Shown: positions 57,521 through 64,000 of the stretch, piece by piece
Position numbering within the stretch: position 1 is the stretch's first letter
How the letters are laid out: the number at the start of each line of letters is the position of its first letter
Assembly (NCBI GenBank): GCA_028023455.1
Contig: JAQFVV010012476.1
Location: 5,161,094 to 5,225,093, forward strand
Direction of reading: 5' to 3'
Source of the DNA: Epiperipatus broadwayi
Lineage: Eukaryota; Onychophora; Udeonychophora; Euonychophora; Peripatidae
DNA length: 64,000 bases
The notes under the pieces: model-generated
Databases searched by the model: none
Told to the model about the DNA's origin: nothing
What the model saw: only the letters and a program-made list of their open reading frames with translations
Position numbers and translations under genes: made by a program

Positions 57521-58541
57521 ATTTTAATAATACTTTTATTAATAAATTATATTTTATTTACAAAGCAAGAAGATGGAGACAAAATTTTTGGACTTATACA
57601 TACAAAAATTCAACAATGAGTAAACTACAAAATGTTGATCAAACCTTACAATGTCTGTTGTGAGATATATCCACTATTGTGTATCCCCATATCACACTCA
57701 TTGGCAGGTTTCAAATGCTTTCTTTACAGAAATCAAAAATTATGCTAGTTTAGAAGTGGATTTGGAAAATAGTATTGAAAGCTATATTAAAGACCTGATC
57801 AATGTAGGCTATAATTACAACAGCTTATTTAGCATGCTTAAAGCATTTACTCCAGAATAAATCCCCACCCTTTTGATTCTAAAATACAAATAAGTGGATA
57901 ATACTTGAGTTATCACAATATTTACAGAATATATGTTATGACATATTTCATGTCAGCTTCAGAAGCCCCTCGCCTAAGCTAAACAAGCTCCTAAATAACA
58001 TGAAGGACAGGTTGCCTCCAGTTCAGACCCTCCAGATTGTTAATATGATCATTTACAAAGAGCCTGCTTATAGAGTAGTCTATTAAGGGGAATCATGCAC
58101 TAACAGTACCACTAGATTAGCACAACATAAGTATATTTACAACCATGCAAATAAAGATCCTAATGTGAAGTCTGTGTTTTTGGAGAATGAAATAGAATCT
58201 GGCCATAGTTTTGATTCACATAATATTAAAGTAGGGTGTGAAATACACAATGACCGGAAAAGAAAATTTAAAGAGGCATGGTTCATTGCTAATAACATCT
58301 ATGCAATAAACAAAAAAGTCTCACATATGGCTTTATCATGAAAGTGGAATATGTAAATAAAAACACTTACCTATTAACTATCAGTTATCAAATTTTGTGC
58401 TTTTTTCTTAATTAATCTCAGCTGATAAGTTTGAGTGTTGTGAATATGACCTACCATGTTGAAAGCACTGCTCATATAGTTATTGTTTAACTGAAGTAAA
58501 TCTAATCTTTTTGTTAAAAGCAAATAAATGCTATGAATAAA
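57521..58541 (+). mobile_element. 5'-truncated Penelope-like element
   Basis: It carries the end of a PLE ORF (next entry). It is bounded by near-identical 20-bp strings: 57502-57521 and 58542-58561, 'attataattaWatattttta', one mismatch. These could be its target-site duplication. The left one overlaps the right duplication of the adjacent retrozyme array, so the two insertions share a target. Confidence 0.55.
57651..58341 (+). pseudogene. PLE C-terminal ORF with GIY-YIG endonuclease
   Basis: The first part (57651-57860, 69 codons, 'WQVSNAFFTEIKNYASLEVD') lies where PLE proteins link reverse transcriptase to endonuclease. After a +1 shift, 57973-58341 reads 'PKLNKLLNNMKDRLPPVQT', then 'YKEPAYRVVY', a stop in place of the second residue of YIG, 'GESCTNSTTRLAQHKYIYNH', 'NVKSVFLENEIESGHSFDSH' and 'KRKFKEAWFIANNIYAINKK'. 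GES, the R..QH helix, E and GHSFD are the standard landmarks of PLE GIY-YIG nucleases. It is the best-preserved endonuclease in the window but has one stop and one frameshift. Confidence 0.85.
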
Positions 58542-58561
58542 ATTATAATTAAATATTTTTA

Positions 58562-60169
58562 AAGATTGAAAACACAGATGCTGAGGCTAAACTTTTTTTA
58601 ATTCATGCCAATGAAGGTTCAGATGTAAATATTTCATCTTTTTAATGTATCATTAATATTTTTATAATATACTTATGTTTTTTTAATAGTTTAGATATTA
58701 TAAAAAATAGATTATTTTGCTACAAACATATATAATAAAATAAATTTTACAAGAGTATATAAGTAATTATCAACTATTACAATAATAAATTGTGGTATAA
58801 ACAATTCAATGTGGTGTATCTTTGTCAAAGCACGACTAAAATGAATATTAGCAAATACATTAGAATATATGTATGCATATAAACATACATTAAACTAGTT
58901 GCTGATTATTATAGATTTGCATATTTGCATGTATAAATTGACTTAGCAATTAACTATTCTTAGATTAAATGTCCAGTGTTTGCTAAGAGGAAGGCTATTG
59001 GCTCTTATATTTATGGAATTCTTAAGAGTTAATTGTATGCCGTGCTTTTTTTATTTTTCATTTCTATTATTATTTTCAGGCAAATAATTTCAGCATCAGT
59101 AGGTTTAAAGGAATGACCAGATTTGTTTCTCATGGTCTAAAAATACTGAGCCATAAGTGCTGTTGCATTTAACTCTGTTATATAAATAAGCATGCTGAGT
59201 GATTCTCCATTTTAAGTTTGTACATGTCTCTCTATAATATCTGGTATTGCAAACTGACAATCCAGAGCATATACCAATTGAACTTTATTATCATCATTAA
59301 TCATATCATTGGAATTGTTAAAATAGATCTACTTAGTGATAAGGGGCATCTAAAACCAATATTAAAATCCTTGTGCATAATGGATATTATTTTTGAATGT
59401 ATATTAGGGATGCAAGCCATGTCAATCCATGGTTTAGAATTAGAATGTTTATCAAATTTAAGTCTATTATTAAATTTTCTTATCTATTTGGTAAGTATGA
59501 CCCTAGAGTAACCAATTATAATTCAATCTTTTTTATAACACTCTAAATTATTTTTTCTCTCAGCTTCAAACTTACAAAGTTTTGAATTTGAATTCCTAAA
59601 CAAAATGTTTTAAAACCTGACATTTTATATTGAAACAGAACTTTTGATTATATTTATATGATAAAATTAAACATACATTTTAAACCCAATTAAAGTTATG
59701 CTTAACTTCCATGACAGGGTTATTAATTAATAAATAAATAAAAACATATTTCTTTTATGATGATGTGGCATTTTTTGAAATCTCTAAGCTTAATAATAGG
59801 AGATGTGAAGGCACTTTTTTTACATTATGCCAATAATGGCAGAAAGGTAAGCTATAAATTTTAAAGCATGATAATAAAAAGTAGCAGATTTAAAAGGCAA
59901 AGTATCATGATGTAGAGTTCAATTATGTCTTTGCTCATCCTCATATGTCATTATAATTAATTTGCTGAAAAATAATCAAATTTCTGTTAGATGAAAATAA
60001 CTTCTCTATCTTTTTTCTTAGAATTATGCTGGCATAAATAAATCTGAATAGTTATCAAAAAAATAAAAGTTTTCAAGCAATCATGTTTACATCCAAAAAC
60101 ACTCTTTATGGTCACATGACTTCTTCATATAAAAGTTCATGTTTTGTTTGATTGGTTCTTTCAAACATA
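58562..60169. other. AT-rich sequence, no gene supported
   Basis: A frame at about 59200-59490 ends at a donor-like 'atttggtaagtatga', and a pyrimidine tract with CAG lies at 59047-59080. They are not in one continuous frame, and no protein family was recognised. Confidence 0.3.
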
Positions 60170-60545
60170 CAATATCTAGATTAGAGTTGTAATTACATTT
60201 TATAGAGCACACAGGAAGTATAGGTAAATGCTTAAACAGACTCTAACCTGTAACGAATGTACCTTAAAATTTCTAATAGTCAAGCAATATTGTTTTGCCA
60301 ATAGAGGAACCTCACAAATCGCAACGCAAGATAGCAACTTTTATAAAGACAAGAGTGGCCATTTTATCTCTAACCTAAATTTCTACTTATATGGGCCAAT
60401 CTGAAGCATCCTGATTTGGGAGCATAAGATTGTTGTTCTCTTCACTGTTTAAGTCCACTATTTCCTTTACTAATTAACCTTCATGAAATTTTGCGATTTA
60501 CAGCGAGTTAAAAGACCCTACTCATGATGACATTTAATCCTGTAT
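60170..60545 (+). repeat. family E-related repeat
   Basis: 'cttcactgtttaagtccact', 'aattaaccttcatgaaattt' and 'tgcgatttacagcgagt' resemble 42378-42445. The rest is diverged. Confidence 0.45.
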
Positions 60546-60594
60546 TGAGTTCTACTTTGAAAACTAATTTTAGTTTAATTTTTTGCATTAATAA

Positions 60595-61005
60595 GAAAAG
60601 TAATCAGATGGTTCATTGCTTGGGGGTTTATAAGAAGTTTCAGCAATCAATGGAAGTGATAGATTGAGGTTAGAGTTCATGGACTCTGAGCTCCAAAGTC
60701 TACCTATCAACTACTGCCCCAAATTGTGTAGAGTGGAATAATAATTTATTGCATGAATGTTCTAAATAAATTTCAGCTCTGAAAATATCAGAATTGAACC
60801 CTGCTACACAGGGCATCAATCTGGGGACTGCTACATTACTATGATACTAAAGCATATAGTCAAAACAATTATTGAAGGGTTTATTTCCCAGGAGTTTATA
60901 AAAAGTTCAAGCACTTGAAATGACAGAACTGAAATGGGACCTATGGACCTTGGGCTCCAGAATTTGCCATGTTACCACTGCACCAAACCATACAAGATCA
61001 TTAAA
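60595..61005 (-). repeat. three family B tRNA-like units
   Basis: Minus-oriented units with 'ggttcattgcttgggggttt', 'actctgagctccaaagtcta' and, in the last, 'ctatggaccttgggctccag' followed by 'accactgcaccaaaccatac'. The last unit keeps the A-box-like GTGCAGTGGTAACAT on the minus strand. Confidence 0.65.
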
Positions 61006-61826
61006 TTATTGATCAAGCTATTTAAGTTTTGGAAAAGTAGGATATGGAATATTAATAAACAAGGGATCATGTGATTCTTTCTGTTTATTTTCAGTATATA
61101 CTTTTACTACAGTAATTTGACTTATTTTCTCTACTATAGAGCTATCTATTGTTAGCTCAACTAATCAATGAACATTAAAAGGATGCCTTATAATCTATAG
61201 TCCAAGATTACATTTTGGGTGATGACTTTTATCAGTGAGAAGTTTTAGAGTATAAAAACCACTTAATCTTTTAATAAGTGGCTCTCAAATAAAATAAAGC
61301 AAGTAAATTGTCACTTTTAAAAATTTGAATAAATCTCAATATTTCCATGCTCAAACATTCTAAAAATAAGGCAAAGAAATCACCTTCTTCTGACATTATT
61401 ATGTCTTATGATCAATTTATGATTTACATAATGATATGTAACATTTGTAACATATTTAATAAATTTTGAACAAACTGTTGTATATTGCGATGTTTACCAT
61501 GTTAAATTATTGTTACAAAGAATACTTTTATATCCAGCCAGTATCCATTTTAAAAAAAAAACATACAGTATAATATGTATAAAATCATAGTCCTAATTCA
61601 TTCGATAAATGTTAGGATGAAGTATCCATATTAGGCATTCATAGCAGAATTGCACTAAATATTCCCATATTTTGGACCAGTGATTTCCAATCTAAGATAT
61701 ATATACTCCAGCAATACAAAATAGAACATTCAGTGGAATAAAAAAGAAATTGGATAATTCAGTTGTTTTATATAATCTACGTTGTATTTACTTAAATTTC
61801 TTGCATTGTTTTAGCTTTGAGTGAAT
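61006..61826. other. AT-rich sequence with a family C relic
   Basis: About 61195-61260 holds a minus-oriented family C relic ('ttatcagtgagaagttttag', core CTGATAA). The rest is unrecognised. Confidence 0.35.
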
Positions 61827-62400
61827 ATACCATCTTTCCTCGAAAGTCTTATATTATTTTTTGTTCCAAAAACACACCCTAAGGCTTATTTTCATGGGAT
61901 GTCTTATTTTTTCAGGCACAAGTCTACATTTATTTATATATAAGAATCTACATGGCAAAAAATTCCATTAAATAAAATTCTGAAATTGTTTCTTTATTCT
62001 GCAGGAGTGTATAATTGTAAACAAATTTGTTATAACACATGATGTATATAACAATAAAGTTAGTAATTCCAAAACTTAAGCCCTTCTGGTTAATTTTCAT
62101 TTTAAAAGCAAAAAACATCTGATGCATTTGACACTATAGTAAATATTTTCCTATTACCAGAGATTCACATGTGTGTTATAGTTGTGTTCTAATTGGTTAT
62201 TTATCAAGCTTACAATCGAACAATCTTAGATCTTCTTTACATTACCAAAATGGTGCTTGCTGTCATTTCAAAACAATTGCATTACAGAGAAATAATGATT
62301 GTATAGAATTTTTTTCTCTTTCTAACTTGGGCTTATTTTGGGGATAGGGCTTATGTGCAATGATTAAACCCAGTTTTGTAATGCAATTGCTACACGAAAT
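61827..62400. repeat. possible MITE-like repeat
   Basis: 'ctcgaaagtcttatattatt', 'cctaaggcttattttcatgg', 'gatgtcttattttttcaggc' and, at the right, 'gggcttattttggggatagg' resemble a widespread animal repeat type built from 'gtcttattttc' words. An inner inverted pair caattgcattaca / tgtaatgcaattg spans 62274-62390. Boundaries are not resolved. Confidence 0.35.
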
Positions 62401-62459
62401 ATAATGAGAACCATCATTCGAAAAATATTATTTTTTGGTATAATTACATTCTAAAGGAG

Positions 62460-62777
62460 TGTCTAAAAGAACCCAAACAATGGAATGCTCAAAGATCTTA
62501 TGGATGGATTTGATATTGTAATTAGATATTACATCAATCTAACCACTATCCATTAAAGTATGAAGAAATTGCTATCTTAATATAAACTGAGCACTGATTG
62601 TATATATGTGTGGGAGATTATGATTTGTCCCAACTGATGTGTGGTTATTCTGCACAAAATATGGATATTGGGGATTGTGCATCTTTTTTGTATGTGTGTA
62701 ATCATGTGTATCCATTGCTTGAGATGGAGTGGGGTTGAATAGACTGAAAAATTTTGAGATCAAACCCCTCTAATTGC
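62460..62777 (+). repeat. family A repeat, decayed hammerhead
   Basis: Plus-oriented copy with 'gctatcttaatataaactga', 'gcactgattgtatatatgtg', a damaged core (CTGATGT at 62634-62640 and no GAAA: ACAAAAT), 'atattggggattgtgc' and the B-box-like end 'gagatcaaacccctctaatt'. The minus-strand frame 62572-62763 is a shadow. Confidence 0.65.
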
Positions 62778-64000
62778 ATTTATTGTATGTTTTTTAATAT
62801 ACACTATAGGCCTGCTACATTTTTTTTGCTCGTTCTATTTTTTTATTTGTCCACATTATAATTTTACTCAGAAATGTTCTTGATAAACAATAAATTCCAT
62901 AACATATTGTTTCAGGGTTTGGGTTACTTTCTAAATATTTCTGCACTATTTGCCAATCCTAGTACAGCTTTGTCTGTAGTGTGCTGACTTATAAGATGTG
63001 TTGAATGTTTTAGCAGTACATGTGTATTAAATTTTATGACACAATTCCTCACAAAAAAGCAATACTGGTCAAAATTTTCATAAACCATGTAAATGAGTTC
63101 AAATAAATGTACTCATTAAAAAAATCAGTTATTATGAAAAAATAAAATTGATTTTTATTAATCTGAAGAATTATTTACAAAAAATATTGCATGCATATAG
63201 CTAAGGCATTTGAGAACTGGTAGTAGGGTAATTCACTGTATGAAACCATTGAGGATTAAATTGACAAACTAAAGTTAAGTATTCATTTGAACACTCTGCA
63301 AATAATTTACCAAATATCAAGTACTGTATATAAAAATAGAATATTGCAATGCTGACAAATATGTAATTCTTAAATGCTTAAAGTTCTTAAGTGTTTAGCT
63401 ATATACATGCAATATCACTAATACCAAAACTCTCTACCCTTAAATTAATAATGAATCTATAGTTATATTGTCAGCTAATATTTTATATAGATCTGTAAAT
63501 TAGACAATGGTAACAACGAGGGTGAATTTCATATCAGCTAATATTTGATGGTTTATTTGCATAACTTCACCTAATAAATTTAAATATGCTGCAATTTAAA
63601 TAAAGCTACAAAAAAAATTGATTATATTAAAATTTGTCATTATTATTATCATTATTTAATCTATGTGAAAGAGAATTAGTGAACATTTAAATAACTAAGC
63701 ACTTCAGAAGATTATGGCACTGAGTTATATATTTGTCAGCACTATAATATTCTGTATATAAACCCAGTGACACCCTTGTATACAAAATCTTCTTATCTAT
63801 GGCTTCAGTTATCCACAATTCAAAAAAATAATATTAAATTAAAAATTAAAAAATGACCTTGGCATATACAACATGTACATTCACTTATATATATATATGT
63901 GTGTGTGTGTGTATGTACATATACATTTTTAACATGTATATACAGCATGTACATAGACTTATGTAAATGTCTGTTACAAATGCATATTCTGTGACTCACT
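62778..64000. other. AT-rich sequence, no gene seen
   Basis: A TA/TG dinucleotide run lies at about 63883-63912. Otherwise nothing recognised. Confidence 0.4.

Noticed and set aside
59200-59490. Coding exon ending at a GTAAGT donor
   Set aside because: The frame is open for about 97 codons but has no ATG in good context, an upstream stop separates it from the acceptor-like CAG at 59080, and the protein is unrecognised and hydrophobic as AT-rich chance frames tend to be.
1-64000. CRISPR arrays, bacterial operons, integrated phage or viral genes
   Set aside because: No regularly spaced short repeats of CRISPR type, no long ORFs, no ribosome-binding-site patterns, and no recognisable viral protein on either strand. 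The only reverse transcriptases seen are PLE and LINE remnants.

Overview
The window is A+T-rich (roughly 70-75 % by eye) eukaryotic DNA. It has no long open reading frame, no bacterial-style gene order and no intact gene I can support. The repeats point to an animal, most likely an invertebrate: Penelope-like retroelements (PLEs) with a GIY-YIG endonuclease, tRNA-derived SINEs, a non-LTR retrotransposon tail, a hAT-type MITE and hammerhead-ribozyme repeats. I could not fix the lineage. The window reads as intergenic or intronic DNA built from layers of old repeat insertions.

Layout. 1-11 kb: mostly unrecognised AT-rich sequence, with a large palindromic hammerhead repeat (5447-5933) and a LINE tail split by a SINE (8464-8910). 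11.3-15.1 kb: two PLE copies. The second is nearly complete (N-terminal region, reverse transcriptase with YVDD, GIY-YIG endonuclease). It carries two later insertions, each with target-site duplications: a 244-bp element with a decayed hammerhead core and an about 100-bp SINE. 16-23 kb: duplicated unique blocks, SINEs, an inverted hammerhead repeat (19.7-20.3 kb) and tRNA-like tandem units. 24.75-24.94 kb: a trinucleotide tract. 30.4-30.8 kb: the only spot that resembles a promoter plus a first coding exon. 31-47 kb: SINEs, LINE tails, a PLE tail (38.0-38.4 kb), a 360-bp foldback (40.7-41.1 kb) and a 1-kb array of tRNA-like units (44.0-45.1 kb). 50-54.6 kb: ribozyme repeats and a hAT MITE. 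56.4-58.6 kb: a retrozyme-like array (inverted arm plus 370-bp direct repeats, each starting at a hammerhead motif) abutting a PLE endonuclease remnant. 60-64 kb: more tRNA-like units and AT-rich sequence.

How the parts fit. The main finding is a set of small non-coding repeats carrying hammerhead ribozyme cores (CTGATGA ... GAAA ... UH with flanking stem I). There are at least three sequence families plus the 12.7-kb element. Several are flanked by 10-14 bp target-site duplications and show inverted-plus-direct repeat architecture. They sit beside PLE remnants whose reverse transcriptase and GIY-YIG nuclease are the likely source of mobilisation. This matches what is known of metazoan retrozymes and PLE-associated hammerheads; that these families use PLE machinery is inference. 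All protein-coding remnants here are broken by stops and frameshifts.
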